A DNA stretch of 34,077 nt, taken from Sulfuritalea sp. (lineage in GTDB: Bacteria > Pseudomonadota > Gammaproteobacteria > Burkholderiales > Rhodocyclaceae). Under the pieces are notes generated by a model. It did no database searches, was not told where the DNA came from, and saw only the letters and a list, made by a program, of their open reading frames with translations. Position 1 is the stretch's first letter. The number at the start of each line of letters is the position of its first letter. Below, piece after piece: positions 1 through 6,414 of this stretch. Location of the stretch: positions 1 to 34,077 of the forward strand of contig JAIPCF010000024.1 of assembly GCA_021738385.1 (NCBI GenBank), read 5' to 3'. A program made the position numbers and the translations under genes.

Positions 1-213
1 CAGGCGATCTCTCTTCAGGCGTCATCGGCCAACCACGGCCTGCCGTCCTTGAGCAAGGACATGGGCGCTGATCTTTCCGGTCTGTTCGGCATCGGCAAGG
101 ATTCTTCGATTGGCAAGCGTACCGGCGCCGATCCCATTTCCTTGTTGGCCGGCGGTCAGGGCAAGCAGGTGTTCAAGGGGCTGGACGATGGGATGCGGCG
201 TTTTGGCGGCTAA
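1..213 (+). CDS. C-terminal end of an unrecognised protein (5' truncated by window)
   Basis: Frame 1 is open from the first base to a TAA at 211-213, giving the last 70 residues of a protein that starts outside the window. The tail is rich in Gly, Ser, Lys and Asp and ends in DDGMRRFGG. I see no RTX nonapeptides, membrane segment or known motif. It reads in the same direction as the type I secretion genes that follow, so it could be an exported substrate or another member of that cluster. That is inference from position only, because an endonuclease unit separates the two. Family unknown; the coding call rests on the uninterrupted frame and natural-looking composition. Confidence 0.55.
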   Translation, partial: QAISLQASSANHGLPSLSKDMGADLSGLFGIGKDSSIGKRTGADPISLLAGGQGKQVFKGLDDGMRRFGG

Positions 214-299
214 CTTTCATTGTGATCACCGCCATCCCTGACGATGGAAGTCATGCCGCGCGCCCTCACCTCCAGCCCCTATCGTATGCACATAACTTC

Positions 300-328
300 C
301 CGTCATTCCGGCGAAAGCCGGAATCCAG
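300..328 (+). repeat. Left inverted repeat of GIY-YIG unit, hairpin-forming
   Basis: A 29-bp sequence beginning CCGTCATTCCGG. Positions 305-324 form a perfect 8-bp stem (ATTCCGGC / GCCGGAAT) with a GAAA loop. The same 29 bp occurs once more in reverse at 639-667 with one mismatch. It resembles the widespread intergenic palindromes of the ATTCC-N10-GGAAT type (Neisseria dRS3-like or REP-like). Confidence 0.85.
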
Positions 329-338
329 GGGCGCCAGG

Positions 339-629
339 TCAAACAATGTCGCCGTACAGATCGCGCCACTGCGGGTTCATGGCTTCGATAAGCTCCAATT
401 TCCATGCGCGGCGCCATTCCTTGATGGCCTTTTCGCGCTGGATAGCGGATTCCATCGTTTCATGGCGCTCGTACCAAACCAACGTATGAACGCCGTATTT
501 TTTGGTGAACCCTTCCGTCAGCTTGTTTTTGTGTTGCCAAACACGCTGCATGAGATTGGAGGTCACGCCTGCATAGAGCGTACCGTTTCTGCGACTGGCA
601 AGGATATAAACGCAGGGTTGTTTCACCAC
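339..629 (-). CDS. Small GIY-YIG family endonuclease
   Basis: A 96-residue protein made up of one GIY-YIG nuclease domain. The first motif is VYIL at residues 7-10, the second reads YAG at 19-21, and a conserved Arg is at about 29. The C-terminal half has the usual REKAIKEWRR and NPQWRDLY signatures. Many genomes annotate such proteins as UvrC-like or GIY-YIG family. They are predicted metal-dependent DNA nucleases of unknown biological role. The start is GTG (629 or 626) with no clear Shine-Dalgarno; an in-frame TAA at 636-638 excludes a longer form. The gene lies opposite to its neighbours and is bounded by an inverted repeat pair 10 bp from each end, which suggests a small mobile or repeat-maintaining unit (inference). 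Confidence 0.88.
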   Translation of the reverse strand: MVKQPCVYILASRRNGTLYAGVTSNLMQRVWQHKNKLTEGFTKKYGVHTLVWYERHETMESAIQREKAIKEWRRAWKLELIEAMNPQWRDLYGDIV

Positions 630-638
630 GCCAGATTA

Positions 639-667
639 CTGGATTCCGGCTTGCGCCGGAATGACGG
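639..667 (-). repeat. Right inverted repeat of GIY-YIG unit, hairpin-forming
   Basis: Reverse complement of the 300-328 repeat with a single substitution in the hairpin loop. The stem arms at 643-650 and 655-662 are perfect 8-bp complements around a TTGC loop. It lies 9 bp upstream of the GIY-YIG start codon. Confidence 0.85.
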
Positions 668-692
668 TGCCATTGAGATGAGTGCAGACGGC

Positions 693-723
693 AGCTCCTC
701 TCCCGCCAGGGGAGAAGGGAGCT
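693..723. repeat. Imperfect hairpin (CTCCTCTCCC-type intergenic palindrome)
   Basis: Arms AGCTCCTCTCCC and GGGGAGAAGGGAGCT pair around GCCA with a bulge. Similar CTCTCCC/GGGAGAG palindromes are common as dispersed intergenic repeats. It lies 35 bp before the ABC transporter start and has no T-tract, so it is not an obvious terminator. Confidence 0.4.
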
Positions 724-757
724 TTGTGAGTCGCTCGCGCGACATTCGCGTTGATCC

Positions 758-2890
758 ATGACTCGGATGGCCGCAGCGGACGCCGAGCTGGAGAAGGAAG
801 ATTTTCTCTGGGTGTTGGCCAGCCTGTGCGCATTGCTGCGCGTACCGTTTGATCGTGCTCTGACGGTACGCCGGCATCCGCCGCCATTGACGCTCGGCGC
901 CTTGCACGAGGCTGCCCGTGCTCTGGGCTTGCAGACGAGCAGCGAGCAGCGCGGCGATGTGGATTGGCCGATCCTGCCCATGCCCTGCGTGGCTTTCCTT
1001 GCTTCCGACGAGGCAGGCATGGTCCGCATTGCTCCGGTAGTGATCGCGAAGTTCGATGATGACCGGCTACTGTGCTTCCGGCCGGGCGTGGACGCGCCGG
1101 AAACGATGACTCTGGCAGAGGCAGCCGCAGGTTTTCTGCCCGGATTGATAGTGGTAGGGCCGCCGGAGTTCGAGGAGCTGGGGTCGGGCAATCCGGATGA
1201 CGTGGCGGACGAAAAGCAGGCTTTCGGCTTCCGCTGGTTCCTGCCGGAGCTGCTCAAGCACAAGTCGGTCTGGCGCGATGTGCTGATCGCCTCTCTTTGC
1301 GTCCAGTTGGTGGGGCTGGTGACGCCCTTGTTCACTCAGGTGATCATCGACAAGGTGGTGGCGCATCAGGCACGCAGTACGCTTTGGGTGCTTGCCGTCG
1401 GGCTGGCCATGTTCATGGGTTTCACTGCGGTGATGACCTGGCTTCGACAGTACTTGGTGCTGCATACGGGAAATCGCATCGATGCGGTGCTGGGCGCGCA
1501 GAGTTTCCGTCACCTGTTGCATCTGCCTTTGCCGTGGTTCGAGCATCGGCCGACGGGAACGCTGGTGGCGCGCTTGCATGGAGTGGAAACCATCCGCGAG
1601 TTTGTCTCCGGAGCGGCGGTAACGTTGATGCTGGACTTGCCTTTCCTGCTCATTTTCCTCGCGGTGATGTTCGCTTATAGCTGGCAGCTTTCCCTGATCG
1701 CGATCGGCCTGCTGGGTTTGATCTGTCTCATGAGCGTGCTGGTGGTGCCGGTGTTTCGCGAACGCCTGAACCGGCAGTTCATGCTGGGCGCTCGCAGCCA
1801 GTCGTTCCTGACCGAATACATTGCAGGCATTTCGACGGTGAAATCCTTGCAGATGGAGGCCCATGTCGAGCAGCGTTATGGGCAGTTGCTGTCGGCCTAT
1901 CTGGCGGCCGGGTTTTCGACCAAGCAGGTGGGCAACAGCTATGGCGTGGCGGCCAATACGGCCGAACAAGCCATGACGCTGGGCATCTTGATCTTCGGCG
2001 CCACGCTGGTGATGCAGAACGACGGGTTTACCGTGGGCATGCTGGTCGCATTCCAGATGTTCGCCGGGCGCATGAGCCAGCCATTGTTGCGCCTGGTCGG
2101 CTTGTGGCAGGAGTTCCAGCAGGCCGATATCGCCGTCAAGCGCCTGGGGGATATTTTCGATATGCCGATGGAGCCGCATATCGCAAACCCGAGCCGGGTT
2201 CAGGGCGAGCAAGGCATGATCGATCTGGTGGAGCTTTCATTCCGCTACTCCGAACATCATCCCTGGCTCTACCGTACGTTTTCCTTGCGGTTCATGCCGG
2301 GCCATCTGACGGTGCTGATGGGGCCTTCCGGGAGCGGCAAGAGCACGTTGGCGAAGTTGCTGCTGGGCTTTTATCAGCCATCGGAAGGATTGATTCGCCT
2401 CGACGGCCGGGATATCCGCCATCTGGCCGCCAATGAGTTGCGCGAGGCCTTTGGCGTTGTGCCGCAGGAAACGACGCTGTTCTCCGGAACGATCTACGAC
2501 AACCTGATGATGGCCCATCCGCATGCCACGTTCGACGATGTAGTTGCCGCCTGCAAGGCGGCCGAAATCCACGACACGATCGATGCCTTGCCCGACGGCT
2601 ATCAGACCGAACTGGGGGAACGGGGAATCGGTCTTTCCGGCGGGCAGCGGCAGCGCATTGCCATCGCCAGAGCCTTGCTCAAGCGGCCTCGGGTGTTGAT
2701 TTTCGACGAGGCGGTATCCAATCTGGACCAACAGACGGCCGAGCATTTTTCGCAAACGGTGAACCGACTCAAGGGCCGCGTCACGATCATCTTCATTACC
2801 CATCAGATTCCCAAGGGCTTGCATGTCGACGAGGTGGTTACGCTGCCGGGGGCGACACGACTGGAACTGGTGCAGGAGGAGCGGGGATGA
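758..2890 (+). CDS. Type I secretion ABC transporter, HlyB/PrtD-like, with degenerate peptidase-like N-domain
   Basis: A 710-residue inner-membrane exporter that couples ATP hydrolysis to one-step protein export with an HlyD adaptor and an outer-membrane TolC-type channel (channel not in this window). Residues 1-130 look like a C39-like domain with no catalytic Cys at the usual place, as in RTX exporters that bind but do not cleave substrate. The transmembrane domain spans roughly 170-440. The ATPase has Walker A GPSGSGKST at 522-530, signature LSGGQRQR near 625, Walker B VLIFDE near 646, D-loop SNLD and the H-loop His near 681. An in-frame TGA at 752-754 limits the start to ATG 758 or ATG 767; neither has a good Shine-Dalgarno. 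Its TGA overlaps the next start (ATGA). Substrate unknown. Confidence 0.93.
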   Translation: MTRMAAADAELEKEDFLWVLASLCALLRVPFDRALTVRRHPPPLTLGALHEAARALGLQTSSEQRGDVDWPILPMPCVAFLASDEAGMVRIAPVVIAKFDDDRLLCFRPGVDAPETMTLAEAAAGFLPGLIVVGPPEFEELGSGNPDDVADEKQAFGFRWFLPELLKHKSVWRDVLIASLCVQLVGLVTPLFTQVIIDKVVAHQARSTLWVLAVGLAMFMGFTAVMTWLRQYLVLHTGNRIDAVLGAQSFRHLLHLPLPWFEHRPTGTLVARLHGVETIREFVSGAAVTLMLDLPFLLIFLAVMFAYSWQLSLIAIGLLGLICLMSVLVVPVFRERLNRQFMLGARSQSFLTEYIAGISTVKSLQMEAHVEQRYGQLLSAYLAAGFSTKQVGNSYGVAANTAEQAMTLGILIFGATLVMQNDGFTVGMLVAFQMFAGRMSQPLLRLVGLWQEFQQADIAVKRLGDIFDMPMEPHIANPSRVQGEQGMIDLVELSFRYSEHHPWLYRTFSLRFMPGHLTVLMGPSGSGKSTLAKLLLGFYQPSEGLIRLDGRDIRHLAANELREAFGVVPQETTLFSGTIYDNLMMAHPHATFDDVVAACKAAEIHDTIDALPDGYQTELGERGIGLSGGQRQRIAIARALLKRPRVLIFDEAVSNLDQQTAEHFSQTVNRLKGRVTIIFITHQIPKGLHVDEVVTLPGATRLELVQEERG

Positions 2891-4272
2891 AACTGCCCGG
2901 GATGCTGAGCGGGTGGTTTGTGCCACGGACAGAACCCGCTCCGCATGAGTTCGCGCCCCGCATGCTGCGGATCGAGCGCGCCGCGCCGAATCCGCTGGGG
3001 CGGACAGTGCTGCGGGTATTGGCGACGATGCTGGGCTTGCTGGCGCTTTGGGCCACGGTGGGGCACCTCGACATCGTCGCTGTCGCACCGGGGAAACTGG
3101 TGCCTAGCAGCTACGTGAAGATCGTGCAGCCCGCCGAGGCGGGCGTGATCAAGGATATTCTGGTCAGGGAGGGGCAGCCGGTCGTCACCGGTCAGGTATT
3201 GATGCGAATGGATGCCCTGATTGCCGATGCGGACGGCAAATCGCTGGAGGCGGAATATCAGCGCAAGCGCCTGGGCTTGCAACGCATCGATGCCGAGTTG
3301 GCGGGAACGGAGCTGGTGCTTGCCGGTGACGCTTCCCCTGCCCTGGCCGGCGAGATCCTCGCCCAGTACCGCGCCAACCGCGCTGCCTTGGCGGCGGCCC
3401 TGGCGGAGGAACGCACGCGCCTGGTAAAGGCTCGCCAGGACATGGCGGCGGCAGAGCAGGTGAAAGCCAAACTGGAGGCCTCCTTGCCCTACTATCGGGA
3501 ACAGGACAAGGCTTACGAGAAATTGGCGAAAAATGGTTTTGTCGGCCCCTTGATGAACAGCGACAAGCGGCGCGAGCGGCTGGAGAAGGAGCAGGAACTC
3601 AAAACGCAGGAATTCGTGATCGAGTCGGCCCGTGCGGGGATCAGCCAGACGGAGAGGAAGCTGGTGCAGATCGAGTCGGATTATCGGCGCCAATTGCATG
3701 CCGAGCGCAACGAGGCCAGCGGCGCCCACGAAAAACTGGCGCAGGAAATTGCCAAGCAGTCCCACCGACAGGCGCTACTGGAGCTCAAGGCCTCCCAGAC
3801 CGGCGTGGTCAAAGACCTGGCGACCCATACGGTGGGCACCGTGGTGCAGCCGGGGACCATCCTGATGACCCTGGTGCCCAGGGATGAAGCGCTGCGCGCG
3901 GAGGTCTGGGTAGGCAACGAGGATGTCGGCTTCATCCGTGCGGGGCAGCCAGTCAAGCTAAAACTGGCGACCTTCCCTTTTCAGCGCTACGGCATGATCA
4001 ACGCCGTGGTGGAGCACATCGGCGCCGATGCGGCCGACGGCGGCACAACGAACGCCGGCAGTCCGCCGGACCATGTGGCGCGCGGGCAGCCCTTGCTTTA
4101 TCGGGCGCTGCTTGCCATCGATCCGGCATCACGCGATCCCGAGGGGAATCACTTGCCGATTGCCGCCGGCATGCAGGTTTCCGCCGAGATTCATCTGGGA
4201 CGCCGGACGGTGCTTGAATATCTGCTTTCGCCCATTCAGAAAGCCTGGCACGAGGCGGCACGGGAGCGCTGA
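2887..4272 (+). CDS. Type I secretion membrane fusion protein, HlyD family
   Basis: A 461-residue periplasmic adaptor that bridges the ABC exporter and an outer-membrane channel. It has a short cytoplasmic N-terminus, one membrane segment at about 41-58, and a half-lipoyl motif with KLVPSSYVKIVQP near 70-82. A long Ala/Glu/Lys/Arg-rich coiled coil covers about 110-300. The second half-lipoyl (ASQTGVVKDL) and a beta-barrel domain ending in a VSAEIHLGRRTVLEYLLSP tail are typical of HlyD/PrtE proteins. Length is normal. The start overlaps the ABC gene by 4 bp after GGAGGAGCGGGG, indicating translational coupling. Nothing downstream continues the operon, so the outer-membrane component must be encoded elsewhere. 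Confidence 0.93.
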   Translation: MKLPGMLSGWFVPRTEPAPHEFAPRMLRIERAAPNPLGRTVLRVLATMLGLLALWATVGHLDIVAVAPGKLVPSSYVKIVQPAEAGVIKDILVREGQPVVTGQVLMRMDALIADADGKSLEAEYQRKRLGLQRIDAELAGTELVLAGDASPALAGEILAQYRANRAALAAALAEERTRLVKARQDMAAAEQVKAKLEASLPYYREQDKAYEKLAKNGFVGPLMNSDKRRERLEKEQELKTQEFVIESARAGISQTERKLVQIESDYRRQLHAERNEASGAHEKLAQEIAKQSHRQALLELKASQTGVVKDLATHTVGTVVQPGTILMTLVPRDEALRAEVWVGNEDVGFIRAGQPVKLKLATFPFQRYGMINAVVEHIGADAADGGTTNAGSPPDHVARGQPLLYRALLAIDPASRDPEGNHLPIAAGMQVSAEIHLGRRTVLEYLLSPIQKAWHEAARER

Positions 4273-4339
4273 GGCCACGTCCAAGTCCACTTGGCGCCGT
4301 CCCGTCAGCGCCGACTTTTTGCACGTCGACGTCAGCCTC

Positions 4340-4578
4340 TGCACAGAATACCCCGCCACCCAGACCGACGACCAGGCCTACCCAAAGTTGCAGCCGCCAA
4401 GCCAGCCGTTGACGTCGACCACTTCACCGATGAAATACAAGCCGGGTACGGCGTTGGCCGCCATGGCTTTTGATGACAAGGCGCGGGTATCGAGGCCGCC
4501 CAGCGTGACTTCGGCATTGCCGAAACCGAGCGTACCGAAAGTCATCAGACGCCAGCCGCTGGGGGCCGATGCGGCCGT
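4340..4578 (-). pseudogene. Decayed 3' end of HI0933/BaiN-like FAD-dependent oxidoreductase gene
   Basis: Minus-strand translation of 4560-4381 gives about 60 residues matching the C-terminal block of HI0933-family flavoproteins, including EVTLGGLDTRALSSKAM, VPGLYFIGEVVDVNGWLGG and CNFG. Where homologues as I know them read NFQWAWSSG, this sequence has a TAG at 4380-4378 in place of the Trp codon, then AWSSVWVAG. The frame also closes at a TGA (4581-4579) on the 5' side, and nothing upstream restores the missing ~320 N-terminal residues (FAD-binding part). It is therefore a remnant. The 3' boundary is uncertain because no stop follows promptly. It lies tail-to-tail with the HlyD gene. Confidence 0.75.
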
Positions 4579-4581
4579 TCA

Positions 4582-4803
4582 TTCGGTGCCATTGATCGGA
4601 GCCTCGAACTTCACCCGCCTGAACTTCTACTGTGCAGCGTCACCATCGTGCCTTGCTGAATCAACCGCCGCGGCTGTACTCCTGCGTCCGAGCGCAGTGC
4701 CTATAGACGGAGTATCCAACTCGCTCCCCTTGGGTTGGCATGTACTGGATGAATGCCCAAATACTGCCGCCAATTTCCGGAAAGGACTACCCCGAACCTG
4801 GAA
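4582..4803. other. Intergenic stretch without a recognisable gene
   Basis: Between the flavoprotein remnant and the inverted repeat I find no credible coding frame, RNA gene or promoter. A minus-strand fragment just upstream of the remnant (FEAPINGTE) may be more of the decayed gene in another segment, but this is weak. In many betaproteobacteria ispE is followed by a tRNA-Gln gene and prs; neither is visible here. Confidence 0.4.
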
Positions 4804-4921
4804 TTATTGATCCGGCCGGAGTGAACTTGAAATTCCCGTTCGGGCTGAGCTTGTCGAAGCCCCATGCGCCCTTCGACAAGCTCAGGGCGAACGTTCAAGT
4901 AGGTTGCAGCCGAATCAATAA
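4804..4921. repeat. Nested 118-bp inverted repeat (MITE/REP-like palindrome)
   Basis: Three sets of complementary arms are nested around 4860-4870. The outer arms 4804-4816 / 4909-4921 (13 bp) have one mismatch. The middle arms 4825-4831 / 4894-4900 (ACTTGAA / TTCAAGT) are perfect. The inner arms 4837-4859 / 4871-4893 (23 bp) have two mismatches, with core GAGCTTGTCGAAG / CTTCGACAAGCTC. The core is a very common dispersed intergenic repeat in proteobacteria. It starts 18 bp after the ispE stop and could fold into one long hairpin that ends ispE transcription. Confidence 0.85.
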
Positions 4922-4938
4922 CACCCGCCTGTGCATCA

Positions 4939-5775
4939 TCAGCATATCGCCAGCGGATGCCGGTCCAGTCCGCGGGCGACAAAGCCGCGCATTTCGGCAG
5001 GCAACGATGCCAATACCCTCTGCGCGATCTGCTCCTGCTCGAATTCGACAAAACAACACGCCCCGGAGCCGCTCATCCGCGCGTCGCCATGTTGCCTCAG
5101 CCAGGCCAGATGCCGCGCCACTTCTGGGTACAGGTTGCAGGCCACAACTTCCAGATCATTGTGCCCAAAGCCCGGTCGCCAATCACTGGCAGCAATTGCG
5201 GGCGTGTCGCGGCACAAATCGTTGGACCGGAAGATTTCGAGTGTCGGTACCGCAATGGCGGGCACCAGCACCAGATACCATGCTGCCGGCAGCGCAATGT
5301 CGGAAAAATGCTCGCCAATACCTTCGGCAAAAGCGGCGTGGCCGTGAATGAAGATGGGGACATCGGCGCCCAGCGCGAGTCCAATCTGCTGCAGTTGCCG
5401 CGTATCGAGCCCGGTGCTCCAAAGATGGTTCAGCGCCAACAGCGTTGTCGCCGCATCTGAACTGCCCCCACCGAGGCCACCACCCATGGGCAGGCGCTTC
5501 TCGATATGCAGCGTGACCCCTTCACTGGCACCGCTTGCTTCACGCAGGGCCTTGGCCGCCCGCACGGTCAAGTCTGTCTCCGGCGGTACGCCCGGCAGTG
5601 GAGTGGCCAAGCGAATGTCGCCGTCGCTGCGTGGTTCGCAACGAATACGGTCTCCATAGTCAAGGAAGCGGAATACGGTTTGCAGCAAATGGTAACCATC
5701 CGCCCGACGGCCAACGACGTGAAGGAAAAGATTGATCTTGGCTGGCGCCGGCCAGTCGCGCTGCCAGTCGCTCAT
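4939..5775 (-). CDS. ispE: 4-diphosphocytidyl-2-C-methyl-D-erythritol kinase
   Basis: A cytosolic GHMP kinase of 278 residues (normal size) that phosphorylates CDP-methylerythritol at the 2-hydroxyl in the non-mevalonate isoprenoid pathway. The N-terminal WPAPAKINLFLHV carries the conserved Lys (13). The glycine-rich ATP loop PMGGGLGGGSSDAA is at 97-110. GADVPIF (about 135-141) holds the catalytic Asp, and a C-terminal RMSGSGACCF-type motif is present. The start overlaps the lolB stop (ATGA at 5772-5775), so the two are translationally coupled. This lolB-ispE pairing is usual in beta- and gammaproteobacteria. Confidence 0.97.
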   Translation of the reverse strand: MSDWQRDWPAPAKINLFLHVVGRRADGYHLLQTVFRFLDYGDRIRCEPRSDGDIRLATPLPGVPPETDLTVRAAKALREASGASEGVTLHIEKRLPMGGGLGGGSSDAATTLLALNHLWSTGLDTRQLQQIGLALGADVPIFIHGHAAFAEGIGEHFSDIALPAAWYLVLVPAIAVPTLEIFRSNDLCRDTPAIAASDWRPGFGHNDLEVVACNLYPEVARHLAWLRQHGDARMSGSGACCFVEFEQEQIAQRVLASLPAEMRGFVARGLDRHPLAIC

Positions 5776-6317
5776 TCGGGGGCATCCCAGTCGTCGACGA
5801 CGAGCTTGAGCTCGACGTCGCCACGACTCGCCTCCATGACCCGTAAAAGTCGGCGCTGGCGATACGGCAAAGTGTCACTGATCAGCACTTGCCAGCCGTC
5901 GACTTTCCCGCTCAGGGAGGGCTTGGCACCACGCATCCATTCGGCCATGGCCTCCAAGGGCAAAGGCGCTCCGAAAACACGCTGGGCCAATTGCGGTAAG
6001 TTATCTGCCTCAATCAGTGCCTGGTTTGGCTGGTGCAAGCGCGCACCGGTCGCGTCACGAGTCAGTTCGGCCAAACCCTGCCCCAAGGGAGACATGAATA
6101 ATACGGAGTCTCTCTCGCGAGTGCGCTCCCAACGAAATTTCAAATGGTCGCTGCGTCCGCCCTGACGCAGCGAAATACGTCCTTCGGCGCTATAGACTTG
6201 CAGCGGCGGGCCCAGCTCAGGCGCAGTATCGGGTGACGTCTTCAACTCGGCGCAGCCCGCCAGCAACAGTGCTCCAAGGTAGGCCAGCCACAGGCGAATC
6301 GGTATTTGGCAGCTCAA
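5772..6317 (-). CDS. lolB: Outer membrane lipoprotein LolB
   Basis: A 181-residue lipoprotein that receives lipoproteins from the periplasmic carrier LolA and inserts them into the outer membrane. The signal peptide ends in lipobox LLAGC (Cys22). The mature part has the expected YSAEGRISLRQGG strand and the SPLGQGLAEL region of LolB, and ends in LVVDDWDAPE. The predicted start is a TTG at 6317-6315 with only a weak ribosome binding site; the frame is open further upstream without an ATG or GTG that I can find, so the start is uncertain. Order TPR lipoprotein-lolB-ispE on one strand suggests one operon. Confidence 0.93.
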   Translation of the reverse strand: MSCQIPIRLWLAYLGALLLAGCAELKTSPDTAPELGPPLQVYSAEGRISLRQGGRSDHLKFRWERTRERDSVLFMSPLGQGLAELTRDATGARLHQPNQALIEADNLPQLAQRVFGAPLPLEAMAEWMRGAKPSLSGKVDGWQVLISDTLPYRQRRLLRVMEASRGDVELKLVVDDWDAPE

Positions 6318-6414
6318 GCTGCTTACCAGTGCGCCGCAGCTTGGGTCATCAACCCGCCGCAGGCCCTGCTTAGCGCAGTGTTGCCGTGACCCATGTTTTT
6401 CCGACCGATCCGAC

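Noticed and set aside
222-761. 179-residue plus-strand open frame over the GIY-YIG gene
   Set aside because: It runs antisense to the GIY-YIG gene and through both repeats, with no recognisable domain. It is a shadow frame of GC-rich DNA.
460-1335. 291-residue minus-strand open frame
   Set aside because: Composition is Ser/Arg-rich without motifs. It overlaps both the GIY-YIG gene and the ABC transporter, which have clear homology.
1067-2212. 381-residue minus-strand open frame inside the ABC transporter gene
   Set aside because: Its His/Gln/Arg-rich low-complexity translation is typical of the antisense strand of a GC-rich gene; the plus strand encodes a full canonical exporter.
4028-4810. 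260-residue plus-strand open frame extending past the HlyD gene
   Set aside because: The first part is a shadow of HlyD and the rest is antisense to the flavoprotein remnant; no domain is visible.
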